The notes under the pieces are model-generated. The model was not told the origin of the DNA, ran no database searches, and saw only the letters and a list, made by a program, of their open reading frames with translations. From the NCBI RefSeq assembly GCF_902506435.1, contig NZ_LR733215.1, positions 1,152,710-1,216,709 of the forward strand: DNA of 64,000 bases, read 5' to 3'. The translations under genes and the position numbers were made by a program. The stretch comes from Nocardioides sp. AX2bis. Its GTDB lineage: Bacteria > Actinomycetota > Actinomycetes > Propionibacteriales > Nocardioidaceae. Below, piece after piece: positions 47,981-56,912 of this stretch (positions are counted from its first letter, which is position 1; each line of letters starts with the position of its first letter).

Positions 47981-49257
47981 GACGACGCACCCCCGACGGT
48001 CCGGCCGAGGCCGGCCGGCACCGTCGCGCGGGCACCGCCCCGGCCGAGCTCCTGCCACGCCGTGGCCAGGTCGTCGCCGGGTCCGAGGGAGGACACCCGC
48101 CAGCCCTGGTGCAGCAGCACCGGTGTCGCCGGCCCGCCGGGCCCGCCGGGGGACCGGCCCCACGCGTCCAGGTCGAGGGCCAGGGCCAGGGAGAGCCCGG
48201 GGTGCGCCATCCGGCGCAGGACCGGCGCGTCGGCGGCCTGCAGCAGGCCCACGACGGCGACGGTCACGCCGGCGGTGTGGTCGGAGAGCCAGCCCTGGTC
48301 GAGCCGGACCGCCGGGTGGAGCCGGAGGACGGCGAGGGACTCCAGCAGCCTGGCGGCGTCGGGTCCGTGCACGGCGTCGTGCCGGGCCGAGGCGGGGTCC
48401 TCGCCCGTGGCCGTGACCAGCCGCACGGTGTAGCCACGACGGGCCAGGTGGGTGGCCACCGAGGCGGCCGCGGTGACCGCGGTCTCGAACGACGACGTCG
48501 GGCCCGCGCCGCGGTGGGCGACCACCCGGTCGTCGAGGAAGACGGTGGCGCGGGCCTGCCAGGGCTGCTCCTCGCGCCGCACCATGAGCTCGCCCGTGCG
48601 GGCCGAGCTGCGCCAGTGCACCCGGCGGAGGTCGTCGCCGCGGCGGTAGGTGCGCACGGTGACGTCCTCGGCCGAGCCGGTCGCGGCGGCCCGCAGCCGC
48701 TCGTCGCCGGAGCCGGTCCAGCCCTGGCCGAGCGGGACGGCCGGGAGGTCCACGGTGCGCGGGACCACGGTGAGGGTCGCGGTGGAGCGGAAGGCACGGC
48801 CCAGCTCGAGCAGGCCGAAGGGGTCGGTCACGCGCACCGCCATCGGTCCGACCTCGAAGCGCCCGCGCAGGTCCGCACGCACCTGGTAGGCCGCGTGCCT
48901 GCTCCAGCCGTGGCCGATCCCCTCGAGGACGAAGCGGGGCCGGGCGCCGAGCTCGTAGGGCACCTGCTCCTCGAGCAGGAGCAGCCCGCTGGGCGTCCGC
49001 CCGTCGTTGGTCAGGGTGAGCGTGACCTGGGCGGGCTGGCCCACGACGACCTGGCGCGGGGAGACCTCGCGCACCAGCGAGAGCCGGTAGCGGGTCCGGG
49101 CGAGGACCGCCGCCGCGAGCAGGGGCAGCGCCACCAGCAGCACGCCGACCCGGCTCAGTGGGCGCTGGTCGAGGAGCACCGCGCACACCACGGCGGTGAC
49201 GCCGGCCGCCAGGAAGGCGCGCCCGCGCACGGTCAGGCCGGAGAGGGCCTCACGCAC
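47977..49257 (-). CDS. DUF58 domain membrane protein
   Basis: The 426-residue protein has two N-terminal membrane helices (about 10-55), a beta-rich region, and the DUF58 signature VRTYRRGDDLRRVHWRSSAR near 215-234. A vWA-like fold follows with FLDDR and Ser residues (MIDAS variant). DUF58 proteins work with MoxR ATPases as chaperone-like pairs. GTG 49257 overlaps the moxR stop by 8 nt and its own stop overlaps the transglutaminase start, so the three genes are tightly coupled. Confidence 0.88.
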   Translation of the reverse strand: MREALSGLTVRGRAFLAAGVTAVVCAVLLDQRPLSRVGVLLVALPLLAAAVLARTRYRLSLVREVSPRQVVVGQPAQVTLTLTNDGRTPSGLLLLEEQVPYELGARPRFVLEGIGHGWSRHAAYQVRADLRGRFEVGPMAVRVTDPFGLLELGRAFRSTATLTVVPRTVDLPAVPLGQGWTGSGDERLRAAATGSAEDVTVRTYRRGDDLRRVHWRSSARTGELMVRREEQPWQARATVFLDDRVVAHRGAGPTSSFETAVTAAASVATHLARRGYTVRLVTATGEDPASARHDAVHGPDAARLLESLAVLRLHPAVRLDQGWLSDHTAGVTVAVVGLLQAADAPVLRRMAHPGLSLALALDLDAWGRSPGGPGGPATPVLLHQGWRVSSLGPGDDLATAWQELGRGGARATVPAGLGRTVGGASS

Positions 49258-50257
49258 CGCCGGCGCCCCGGGGCACGGGCACGGCGGCGACGAGGTCGGC
49301 CAGGACGCCGGCGACGGCGCGTCCGGTCATCGACGCCTCGACGCTGGGCATCAGCCGGTGGGTGAGCACCGGGCCCGTCAGCGCGCGGACGTCGTCGGGG
49401 AGCACGTAGTCGCGGCCGTCCATGGCCGCCGCGGCCTTGGCGGCCCGGACCAGGTGCAGCGTGGCGCGGGGTGACGCGCCGAGCACGAGGTGGTCGCTGC
49501 GCCGTGTGGCGCCGGTGATGGCCACGGCGTAGCGCTGGACGGGCGCGGAGACGTGCACCCCGGCGACGATCCCGCAGAGCTTGCGGATCTCGGCGGCGTC
49601 GGTGACGGCGTCGAGGTCCTCCAGCGGGGAGTGGCCGGCGTGGGAGTCGAGCATCGCGATCTCGGCGGCCTCGACGGGGTAGCCCATCGAGACGCGGGCC
49701 ATGAAGCGGTCGCGCTGCGCCTCGGGCAGCGAGTAGGTGCCCTCCATCTCCACCGGGTTCTGGGTGGCGATGACCATGAAGGGGGCCTCGAGGGCGTAGG
49801 TGGCGTTGTCCACCGTCACCTGACGCTCCTCCATGCACTCCAGCAGCGCCGACTGCGTCTTCGGCGAGGCCCGGTTGATCTCGTCGCCGACGACCACGTT
49901 GGCGAACACCCCGCCGGGGCGGAACTCGAACTGCCGGGTGTCCTGGTTGAAGACGGAGACGCCGGTGACGTCGGAGGGCAGCAGGTCGGGCGTGAACTGG
50001 ATGCGCCGCACGCTGCAGTCGATGCTGCGCGCCAGGGCCTTGCTCAGCATCGTCTTGCCGACGCCGGGCACGTCCTCGATGAGGAGGTGGCCCTCGGCCA
50101 GCAGCACGGTGACCGCCGAGGCGACGACCTGGGGCTTGCCCTCGATCACCCGCTCGATGTTCGCGCGGATGCGTCCCACCGCCGCGGCGACGGTCGCGAG
50201 GTCCGCCGACGCAGGCGGTCGGGAGCCGGTGTCGGCAGGGGAGGGAGCGGGGTCCAC
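49250..50257 (-). CDS. MoxR-type AAA+ ATPase
   Basis: The 335-residue AAA+ protein has Walker A EDVPGVGKTMLSKAL near 63-77, Walker B VVVGDEINRASPKTQSALLE near 122-141, sensor-1 ATQNPVEMEGTYSLPEAQ near 163-180 and the RF arginine finger in DRFMARV. MoxR ATPases mature or insert partner proteins, here probably with DUF58 and the transglutaminase. GTG 50257 is chosen because GGAAGGA lies 6 nt upstream; the 26-residue in-frame extension is Pro-rich and not conserved. A -10-like TACGGT (50316-50321, - strand) may start the operon. Confidence 0.9.
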   Translation of the reverse strand: MDPAPSPADTGSRPPASADLATVAAAVGRIRANIERVIEGKPQVVASAVTVLLAEGHLLIEDVPGVGKTMLSKALARSIDCSVRRIQFTPDLLPSDVTGVSVFNQDTRQFEFRPGGVFANVVVGDEINRASPKTQSALLECMEERQVTVDNATYALEAPFMVIATQNPVEMEGTYSLPEAQRDRFMARVSMGYPVEAAEIAMLDSHAGHSPLEDLDAVTDAAEIRKLCGIVAGVHVSAPVQRYAVAITGATRRSDHLVLGASPRATLHLVRAAKAAAAMDGRDYVLPDDVRALTGPVLTHRLMPSVEASMTGRAVAGVLADLVAAVPVPRGAGGA

Positions 50258-50387
50258 GCGTGGTCCTTCCGGGTGCGGCCCGGGTCGGGCCGGGGGGTGG
50301 AGCGAGGTGACCCCAACCGTAGGGCGTGGCCTCAACCCGTGTCTCTCGTCGGGCGTTCCCGGCCTCGACGGCCGGGCCGGGGGTGGG

Positions 50388-50609
50388 TCAGGCGGTCCCG
50401 CGGACGGCGTCGTCGACCAGGTCGGCGAGCGCGTGCACGCCGCGAAGGTCGTCGCGCTGCCCCATCAGGTCGGTGAGCGCCCGGGCGTGGCGCGTGCGGA
50501 AGCGGGCCCGCTGGTCGAGCACCCGCTGGTCGCGGGACTCGGCGGCGTCACCGAGGGCGACGGCGGGCGCGGCGGACGCGGTGAGGGGCGTGGTGGGCCT
50601 GCTGGACAT
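50388..50609 (-). CDS. small hypothetical protein
   Basis: The 73-residue soluble protein is Ala/Arg/Asp-rich and helical in its second half (LDQRARFRTRHARALTDLM). ATG 50609 has GGGAGG 4 nt upstream, which supports translation. No family is recognised. It lies between eccC and moxR on the same strand, 130 nt before moxR. A hairpin (50644-50666) falls in its 5' leader. Confidence 0.55.
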   Translation of the reverse strand: MSSRPTTPLTASAAPAVALGDAAESRDQRVLDQRARFRTRHARALTDLMGQRDDLRGVHALADLVDDAVRGTA

Positions 50610-50643
50610 GGTGCCTCCCGGGGTGTGGGGATCTGGTGGGGCG

Positions 50644-50666
50644 CTCGCTGCACGGTGAGCAGCGAG
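50644..50666 (-). other. hairpin in the leader of the small gene
   Basis: CTCGCTGC and GCAGCGAG form a perfect 8-bp stem with a 7-nt loop, 35 nt upstream of ATG 50609. It could be a weak terminator after eccC or a leader structure. The nearby T6 tract (50754-50759) is not part of it. Confidence 0.4.
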
Positions 50667-50798
50667 GTCTGGTGCGACGGTGCGTGTCCGACGATGCCTG
50701 CGGTTCGTCGCCGGGGTGTTGACTCCCGGTTACGGGCGTGTGGCGGGCCGGGGTTTTTTGTAACGATCCAACGATGGCAGGGCGGGACGTCGTCCGGG

Positions 50799-53700
50799 TC
50801 ACACCTCCGGGGGTTCGGCCCAGGCGGTCTGGACCACGGTGACCGCGCGTCCCGCGGGCACCAGACGTCCCCGGCCCGGTGGTGCGTACGCCGGTCGGAG
50901 CCCGAGCAGGCTGCCCTCCTCCGGGCTCGCGGACAGCAGGAGGCCGGTGCCCCCGAGGTCCCGCAGACTCTGGAGCAGCGGGTCGTACGCAGCGCGGGCG
51001 GCGCCGCCGGCGCGGCGGGCCACGACGAGGTGCAGGCCGACGTCGCGGGCCCGGGGCATCAGCGCGACCAGGGGGTCGAGCGGGGAGCCGGTCCGCGACG
51101 GTGGTGCGACCAGCTCGTGGTCGTCGACCAGCACCCACACCTCCGCCCCGCGCCACCAGTCGCGGCGCCGCAGCGAGGCGGGGGTGACGTCACGTCCGGG
51201 CAGGCGGGTGCGCAGGAAGGCGGCGAGGTCGCCGACCGCGCTGCGGGCGTGGTCGTCGTCGGCGACGTGGTCGAGCAGGTGCGCCCCGGGCAGGGCACCG
51301 AGCAGGGTGCGGCGTGGGTCGAGGACGAGCAGCTGCGCCTGCGACGCCGGCCGGGTCCGGACGACCTCGAGCGCGAGCGTGCGGAGCACGCCGGTGCGCC
51401 CCGACCCCCCGTCGCCGAGGACGAGCAGGTGCGGCTCGGTCGCGGGGTCGAGGCCGACCGGTGCCAGCCGCTCCTCGCCGACCCCCAGCCAGAGCCGCTC
51501 CGTCCCGGGGGCGGCCGCCCGGCGTACCTCCGTCAGCAGGACCCGGGCGGGCAGGAGGCGCAGGGCGGGGGCGGTCACCCCGGGCGATGCCGCGGCGACG
51601 CGACGGCGCAGTGCCTCCTCCGCGGCCTCCCGGGTCGTCGCCCCGACCTCGCGGGCCGAGGCCACGGGGAGCGCGACCAGCAGGCGGTGACCGCTCGCGG
51701 CGAGCCCGTGCCCGGGCCGGCCGGCTGGTACCCGTGCGGCGGCGCGGCGGTCGACCTCGGAGTCGAGCGGGTCGCCCAGGCGGAGCTCGACCCGGTGGCC
51801 GAACAGGTCGCGCGCGGCCGCCCGGAGGTCGGCCCACCGCGTCGCCGCGGCCAGGACGTGCAGGCCCAAACCGGGTCCGCGTGCCGTCAGGGCGGTCACC
51901 TCCTGCTCCCACTCGCCGTCGCGCAGCGCACCCCACCCGTCGACCACGAGCACCAGCCGCGGGGCCGTGGCGCCGGGCCCCGCGGCCTCGCGCTCGTCCA
52001 GGGTGCGGCGCAGCTCCGCGAGGAGACGCCGGACCACCTCGGGCTCCGCGCGGGTGACGACGGCGGCCACGTGCGGGAGCGTGGCCAGGGGCGCCAGCGC
52101 GCCGCCGCCGAGGTCGAGCACGTGGACGTGGGTCTGCGTCGGGTCGGTGGTCAGCGCCAGCGCGGTCACCGCGGTGCGCAGCAGCGTGCTGGTGCCGCTG
52201 CGGGGTCCGCCGACGACCACGAGGTGCCCCCCGGCCACGGCCAGGTCGACGAGGAGGGGCTCCCGCCGCTGCTCGCGCGGCCGGTCCAGCAGGCCCAGCG
52301 GGACCAGGACGGGTCCGGCGTCGTCGGGGCGGTCGAGGAGGAGCTCGCCGAGCGCCGGTGACGCGAGGAGCGGCGGCAGCCAGACCTGGTGCGCGGGCGG
52401 ACCCTGGCCGGCCAGGCGGTCGACGACGGACTCCAGCAGCGTCGGCCCGGTCCGGTTCCGTGCCGCCGGGGTGGTGACCCGGGCCGGGATCGAGGGGGCG
52501 ACCGCCGGGCGGCCGAACGGCCCGGTGAAGGCCACGACCAGGGGCGCCCGTGCGGTCCGGGGCGGCGGGACGGGGACGGGTCCGGAGACGTACGAGGCGG
52601 TGAACCGCACCAACGCCTCGGGGCCGGTGCGCAGGTAGCCGGCGCCGGGGACGGCGGGCAGCGCCGCCGCGTCGGGCACGCCGAGCACCGCGCGGGACTC
52701 GGCGGCGCTGAAGGTGCGCAGGCCGACGCGGTAGGACAGGTGTGCCTCGAGCCCGCGGAGCCGGCCCTCGTCGAGCCGCTGCGAGGCCAGCAGCAGGTGC
52801 ACCCCCAGCGAGCGGCCCAGGCGGCCGATCGCCCCGAAGAGGTCGACGAAGGCGGGCTCGGCGGCCAGCAGCTCGGAGAACTCGTCGACCACCACGAGCA
52901 GCGAGGGCAGCCGGGGCAACGAGGCCGGGTCGGCCGAGGCGGCACGGGCGCGCTCGAGGTCGTGCCGGGAGGCGAAGGGCCCTGCGGCGCGGAGCACCTC
53001 CTGGCGCCGCTGCAGCTCCCCGGCCAGCGCGTCGCCCATCCGCTCGACGAGCACCGCCTCGTCGGCGAGGTTGGTGATCAGCGCCGAGGTGTGGGGCAGC
53101 GCCGCCAGCCCGGCGAACGTGGCACCGCCCTTGTAGTCGACCAGCACCAGGTTGAGGTCGCCCGGGGAGTGCGTGGCGGCCAGGCCGAGCACGAGGGTGC
53201 GCAGCAGCTCGGACTTCCCGGACCCGGTGGCCCCCACCACGAGGCCGTGCGGGCCGGTGCCGCCGTGGGCGGCCTCCTTGAGGTCGAGGTGGACCGGGCG
53301 TCCGCGCTGGTCGGTCCCGATCGCCACCCGCAGCCGGTCGGAGGCGGCCCGGGGCCGCCCGGGGTCCGCCGGGGCGTCGGGCGCCGGCAGGTCGAGCGCC
53401 GCGAGCACCGGGTCGGGCCCGCCGGGGTCGTCGGCAGCGCGGTCCGGCCCGGGACCGTACGGCGCGAGCCGGCGTGCGGCGGCCTCGGCCGAGGCCGGTC
53501 CGCACCGGTCGGCCGACCCGCGCACCTCGGCGGCGTGGACCCGCAGGTGCCGGTCGGACGCCGGCGCCCCGGGCGTGGTGGCGGGCCCGGCGAGGACGAG
53601 CCGGTCACCGGGCCACCCGGGGTCGCGCCCGACCGGGACGACCACGGTGACACCGGGAACCGGGACCGGGGGCTCCGTGGGCGACCTGCCGAGGTCGAGC

Positions 53701-54614
53701 ACCAGCAGCAGGTGGGGGTCGTGGGGGCCTCCGCCGGCCGTGGTGGCCGTCGCGCCGACGAGGTCCGACGCCGGGTCGTCCGAGGCCGCGAGGACGAGCG
53801 GGAGCGGCCCGGTCGCGTCGCGGGCCGTGGGGTCCGCGGCGTGCGGGAGCCACTTGACCCACTCCCACGCGGCGAGCCGTCCGGGGTCGGCGAGGACCAC
53901 CAGGCGCAGCCGTCCGGGCGGCAGGGCGTGGACCGACGAGACGACGATCGCGGTGACCACCGACGTGGCCTCGGCCCCGACCACGCAGAGCCGCGGGGTC
54001 GCGGCGAGGTCCAGCAGCAGCGGGAGCGCGGGCACCTCGCGGTGGGCTGCGAGCAGGCGCCGCAGGGCGTCGCCGGCGACGGGGTCGACGTCGCCCTCCG
54101 GCTCGGGGGGCGCGACCGGCACGAGGTCGGGCTCGCCCCGGCCCCACCCCCAGCGCACCAGGAGCGGGTCGCCCGGCCCCGCGGCGGTCCACCCGACCGG
54201 CCGGCGGCCACCGGCCGCGACCAGCGCCGCCATCCGCCCCGCCACCTGGGCCGGGTGCGGGTGCACGGTGCAGGACCGTTCCCGCTGGCGCGCGGCCGCG
54301 CCCTGCAGCAGGTCGCGCACCTGGGCCAGGTGACGCAGGTACGCCGTGCGCGCCCCACGGCGCTGGTGGTCCCGCTGGGTGCGCTGCCGGTCGACCTGGA
54401 CGGCGACGAACCCCAGCGTGGTGAGCACGAACATGCCGCCCGCGACCAGCCGCAGCAGGCCGGAACCACCGGCGGACGTCGAGGTGACCAGCACGACCGA
54501 GCCCACGCTGCCCAGCATCGGCAGCGCGTTCATCGCCACGCCCGCGGCGCCGTCGGCCGGGGCGACCAACGGCGGTGGACGCGGCACGACCTGCTCCTGC
54601 GCGCTGCTCGTCAC
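50799..54614 (-). CDS. eccC: EccC-type FtsK/SpoIIIE ATPase of type VII secretion
   Basis: This 1271-residue protein has two N-terminal membrane helices (about 28-70) and three FtsK/SpoIIIE ATPase modules in one chain (EccCa plus EccCb). Module 1 is intact: GATGSGKSELLRT near 458-470, LLVVVDEFSELL near 570. Module 2 has GGPRSGTSTLLRT near 800, with the P-loop Lys replaced by Thr. Module 3 has GDGGSGRTGVLRT near 1065, with Lys replaced by Arg. EccC is the motor that recognises WXG100 substrates at the membrane. GTG 54614 has GGAGGG upstream. It is divergent from the two WXG100 genes. Confidence 0.92.
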   Translation of the reverse strand: MTSSAQEQVVPRPPPLVAPADGAAGVAMNALPMLGSVGSVVLVTSTSAGGSGLLRLVAGGMFVLTTLGFVAVQVDRQRTQRDHQRRGARTAYLRHLAQVRDLLQGAAARQRERSCTVHPHPAQVAGRMAALVAAGGRRPVGWTAAGPGDPLLVRWGWGRGEPDLVPVAPPEPEGDVDPVAGDALRRLLAAHREVPALPLLLDLAATPRLCVVGAEATSVVTAIVVSSVHALPPGRLRLVVLADPGRLAAWEWVKWLPHAADPTARDATGPLPLVLAASDDPASDLVGATATTAGGGPHDPHLLLVLDLGRSPTEPPVPVPGVTVVVPVGRDPGWPGDRLVLAGPATTPGAPASDRHLRVHAAEVRGSADRCGPASAEAAARRLAPYGPGPDRAADDPGGPDPVLAALDLPAPDAPADPGRPRAASDRLRVAIGTDQRGRPVHLDLKEAAHGGTGPHGLVVGATGSGKSELLRTLVLGLAATHSPGDLNLVLVDYKGGATFAGLAALPHTSALITNLADEAVLVERMGDALAGELQRRQEVLRAAGPFASRHDLERARAASADPASLPRLPSLLVVVDEFSELLAAEPAFVDLFGAIGRLGRSLGVHLLLASQRLDEGRLRGLEAHLSYRVGLRTFSAAESRAVLGVPDAAALPAVPGAGYLRTGPEALVRFTASYVSGPVPVPPPRTARAPLVVAFTGPFGRPAVAPSIPARVTTPAARNRTGPTLLESVVDRLAGQGPPAHQVWLPPLLASPALGELLLDRPDDAGPVLVPLGLLDRPREQRREPLLVDLAVAGGHLVVVGGPRSGTSTLLRTAVTALALTTDPTQTHVHVLDLGGGALAPLATLPHVAAVVTRAEPEVVRRLLAELRRTLDEREAAGPGATAPRLVLVVDGWGALRDGEWEQEVTALTARGPGLGLHVLAAATRWADLRAAARDLFGHRVELRLGDPLDSEVDRRAAARVPAGRPGHGLAASGHRLLVALPVASAREVGATTREAAEEALRRRVAAASPGVTAPALRLLPARVLLTEVRRAAAPGTERLWLGVGEERLAPVGLDPATEPHLLVLGDGGSGRTGVLRTLALEVVRTRPASQAQLLVLDPRRTLLGALPGAHLLDHVADDDHARSAVGDLAAFLRTRLPGRDVTPASLRRRDWWRGAEVWVLVDDHELVAPPSRTGSPLDPLVALMPRARDVGLHLVVARRAGGAARAAYDPLLQSLRDLGGTGLLLSASPEEGSLLGLRPAYAPPGRGRLVPAGRAVTVVQTAWAEPPEV

Positions 54615-54840
54615 GTCGCCCTCCTCCCTCCACCGGGCCGGGCGGGACCAGGCCGGGCCGGGCCGTGAGCGTAGGGCGGGTGCCCCCGTCCGTGCCGGGC
54701 TCCTCCACAGGTCCTGGGGACAACGTCGGACCTGGTTTGGAACGGCTCCCGGTGGGTATCCCGACAGGTGGGTCCGGCACCGGACCGGCCCACCGTCCGC
54801 AGGTCACACGACACGGCGCCCCGCGCCGGGAGGAGCAGAC
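54615..54840. promoter_or_regulatory. divergent eccC/WXG100 control region with inverted repeat
   Basis: The 226-bp gap contains CAGGTCC (54708-54714) and GGACCTG (54728-54734), an inverted repeat with 7-bp arms and 13-nt spacer, midway between the divergent starts. TGGGGACAA (54715-54723), one base from a DnaA box, sits inside it. TTTGGAACGG and TATCCC follow, but no canonical promoter is certain. Confidence 0.45.
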
Positions 54841-55161
54841 ATGTCCGTCGAAGGAGAGATGAGCCAGGGCGAGGGCACCCTCGCCACCGCCGCCGAGCGG
54901 GTCGGCGCGTGCCGCGCCGACGTCGACCGGCTGAGCGCCCAGCTCACCGACCAGCTCGCCGCCCTCCAGGGCCAGTGGCTCGGTCGGGGCGCCGGGGCGT
55001 TCGTGGCGCTGCACCAGACCTGGACCGACCGGCAACGCGTGGTGGTCTCCGCCCTCGACCGGTTCGACGCCTCCCTGCGGGTCACCCAGCGCGACGTCGT
55101 CGGCGCCGACGAGCAGCAGGGCTCGACCTACACCGCGCTGGCCGGCCGCCTCGGCGGCTGA
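54841..55161 (+). CDS. WXG100 family (ESAT-6-like) secreted protein 1
   Basis: The 106-residue helical protein has the family turn W46-L-G48 (QWLGRG) between two helices and no signal peptide. Such proteins are exported folded by the EccC machine, usually as heterodimers of two neighbouring members. ATG 54841 has GGAGG 7 nt upstream. No YxxxD/E tail is visible at its C-terminus, so the partner probably carries the export signal. Confidence 0.9.
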   Translation: MSVEGEMSQGEGTLATAAERVGACRADVDRLSAQLTDQLAALQGQWLGRGAGAFVALHQTWTDRQRVVVSALDRFDASLRVTQRDVVGADEQQGSTYTALAGRLGG

Positions 55162-55237
55162 GCCGGGTCCCGCCCGCACACCGTCACCCGTCCCACCGCA
55201 CACTCCACCGCGATCCACGACACGACAGGAGCATCAG

Positions 55238-55546
55238 ATGACCCTCGGAGACGGCACGATCCGCGTCAACCACGCCGCGCTGGACCAGGCGGCCGCCGAC
55301 CTCGGTCGGCAGGTCCGCCAGATCGACGCCCGGCTCGACCAGCTGGAGAGCGAGCTGGCCCCGCTGCGTGCCGGCTGGACCGGGGAGGCCCGCGAGTCCT
55401 ACGACACCGCCAAGCGGCAGTGGGACGCCGCCATGCTCGACATGCGCACCGTGCTCGACGAGGCCGGACGCGCGGTGTCGCAGTCCAACGCCGAGTACGC
55501 CGCCCGCGACCGCGCCGGAGCGGCCCGGTTCGACGGCGGCCGCTGA
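55238..55546 (+). CDS. WXG100 family (CFP-10-like) secreted protein 2
   Basis: The 102-residue protein has W47-T-G49 (AGWTGEA) between two amphipathic helices and the C-terminal export signal Y87-AAR-D91 (YxxxD). It is the likely CFP-10-type partner of the preceding WXG100 protein. ATG 55238 has AGGAG 6 nt upstream. The eccD gene starts 1 nt after its stop. Confidence 0.92.
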   Translation: MTLGDGTIRVNHAALDQAAADLGRQVRQIDARLDQLESELAPLRAGWTGEARESYDTAKRQWDAAMLDMRTVLDEAGRAVSQSNAEYAARDRAGAARFDGGR

Positions 55547-55547
55547 G

Positions 55548-56912
55548 GTGCGTGCCGATCCCCTGCGGGTGACCGTGCTCGTGGGGGGTCGGCGTACCGA
55601 CCTCGCCGTCCCGGCCGGGCTCCCGGTGGCCGAGCTCCTGCCGGTGCTCGTGGGGTCCGTCGACGCTCCGGCCCCGGACGCCACCGGGCACCTCGCGCTG
55701 GCCGGTGGGCGACCGCTGGACCCGGAGGTCCCACTGGAGGACCAGGGGGTACGTCCGGGGGCGGTGCTCGTCGTGACCCCGGCAGCTCCAGCGCCCCTGG
55801 TGCGCGACGACCGGGCGGAGGCGCTCGGGGCCGAGGTCGCCCGCGCCGCGTCCTGGACGAGCCGCCAGCGCGACGCCGCGAGGCCGCTGGTCGCGGCGGT
55901 GCTCGGTCTGCTGGCGGCGGCCGGGGTCGTGGGCCTCCCCGACGCCGCAGCGGGTGGTGTCGTCGGGACGGTCGGCGTCCTGACGCTGCTGGTCCTGGCG
56001 GCGTGGTCGTCGCGCACCGGGCCGGAGGGAGCGACGCCCACCGCCGTGCTGTCCGCCGTGCTGGCCGTCGTGCTGGCCTGCCTGCTCGCCGCCGCGGCGG
56101 CCGCGGCCCTGGTCGGTGCGCCCGGCCCGGGTCCTGCCTGGCTCGTCACGGCGGGCCCGCCCGTCGGCGCAGCCGTCGTCGCGACGGCGCTGGTGGGGGC
56201 CGCCGCCCTGACGCGGCGCCGTGGCCTGCTGCTGGTCGCGGTCCTGCCCGGCGCGACCCTGACCGTCCTCGGGCTGCTGGCCCGGGCCCCCGCGGCACCG
56301 GAGGCGCTGCTCGCGGGTGCGGTCGTCGGGCTCGTCCTGCTCGGGGGTGTCGCGCCCGAACTCGCGCTCGCCGTGGTCGGGCGGGGCGGCGACGGGCTGG
56401 TCGACCCCTGGGCCGGTCCCGCCGCGGACGCCGCGCTCGCTGCGAGCCCCGGCGGCGGCGCCCCGGTCGATCACGGCGGCCTCGACGTCGACGCCGCCCG
56501 CGCCGCCGACCTGCTGGCCGGGACGGCGGGCGGGGTGGGTGTCCTGCTCGTCGTCGCGGCGCCGCTGCTCGCCGTCGTCGGCCGGTCGGCCGCGGCGCTG
56601 GGGGCGGTGCTGGCCCTCCACCTGGTCCTGCGCTCCCGCCGTTCCCACAGCGCGCTGCTCGTCGCCGCCGACCTCGGCTGCGGGGCGGTGGCCCTCGCGG
56701 GGATCGCCGGGGTGCTCCTGGTGAACGACCCGGCGGCGCGGGAGGTGCTGACGCCGGCGCTCGTCCTCCTGGTGCCGCTCCCGCTGCTCGTCGGCCCGGT
56801 GACCTCCGTCGGCGCGCGTCGGATCGGGGACCTGGCGGAGACCGCGACCGCGGTGGCACTGCTCCCGCTGCTGGCGGTCGTGACCGGCCTCCTCGACCTC
56901 GTCGGCGGGTGA
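55548..56912 (+). CDS. eccD: EccD-type membrane channel of type VII secretion
   Basis: The 454-residue protein has an N-terminal ubiquitin-like (YukD) domain (about 1-85: LRVTVLVGGRRTDLAVPAG, GRPLDPEVPLEDQGVRPG) and about eleven membrane helices, the EccD plan. EccD dimers form the membrane vestibule of the ESX core complex. GTG 55548 follows the WXG100 stop by 1 nt. Its stop overlaps the eccB start (GTGA). Confidence 0.87.
   Translation: MRADPLRVTVLVGGRRTDLAVPAGLPVAELLPVLVGSVDAPAPDATGHLALAGGRPLDPEVPLEDQGVRPGAVLVVTPAAPAPLVRDDRAEALGAEVARAASWTSRQRDAARPLVAAVLGLLAAAGVVGLPDAAAGGVVGTVGVLTLLVLAAWSSRTGPEGATPTAVLSAVLAVVLACLLAAAAAAALVGAPGPGPAWLVTAGPPVGAAVVATALVGAAALTRRRGLLLVAVLPGATLTVLGLLARAPAAPEALLAGAVVGLVLLGGVAPELALAVVGRGGDGLVDPWAGPAADAALAASPGGGAPVDHGGLDVDAARAADLLAGTAGGVGVLLVVAAPLLAVVGRSAAALGAVLALHLVLRSRRSHSALLVAADLGCGAVALAGIAGVLLVNDPAAREVLTPALVLLVPLPLLVGPVTSVGARRIGDLAETATAVALLPLLAVVTGLLDLVGG

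Noticed and set aside
45653-49186. A single minus-strand frame of more than 1100 codons
   Set aside because: The part beyond 47980 is antisense-frame shadow within the DUF58 gene; the transglutaminase begins at the GTGA overlap with the DUF58 stop.
50754-50759. T6 tract in a GC-rich gap, resembling a terminator tail on the + strand
   Set aside because: Only a weak 5-bp stem precedes it and no + strand gene ends there; it remains unexplained but was not called a terminator.
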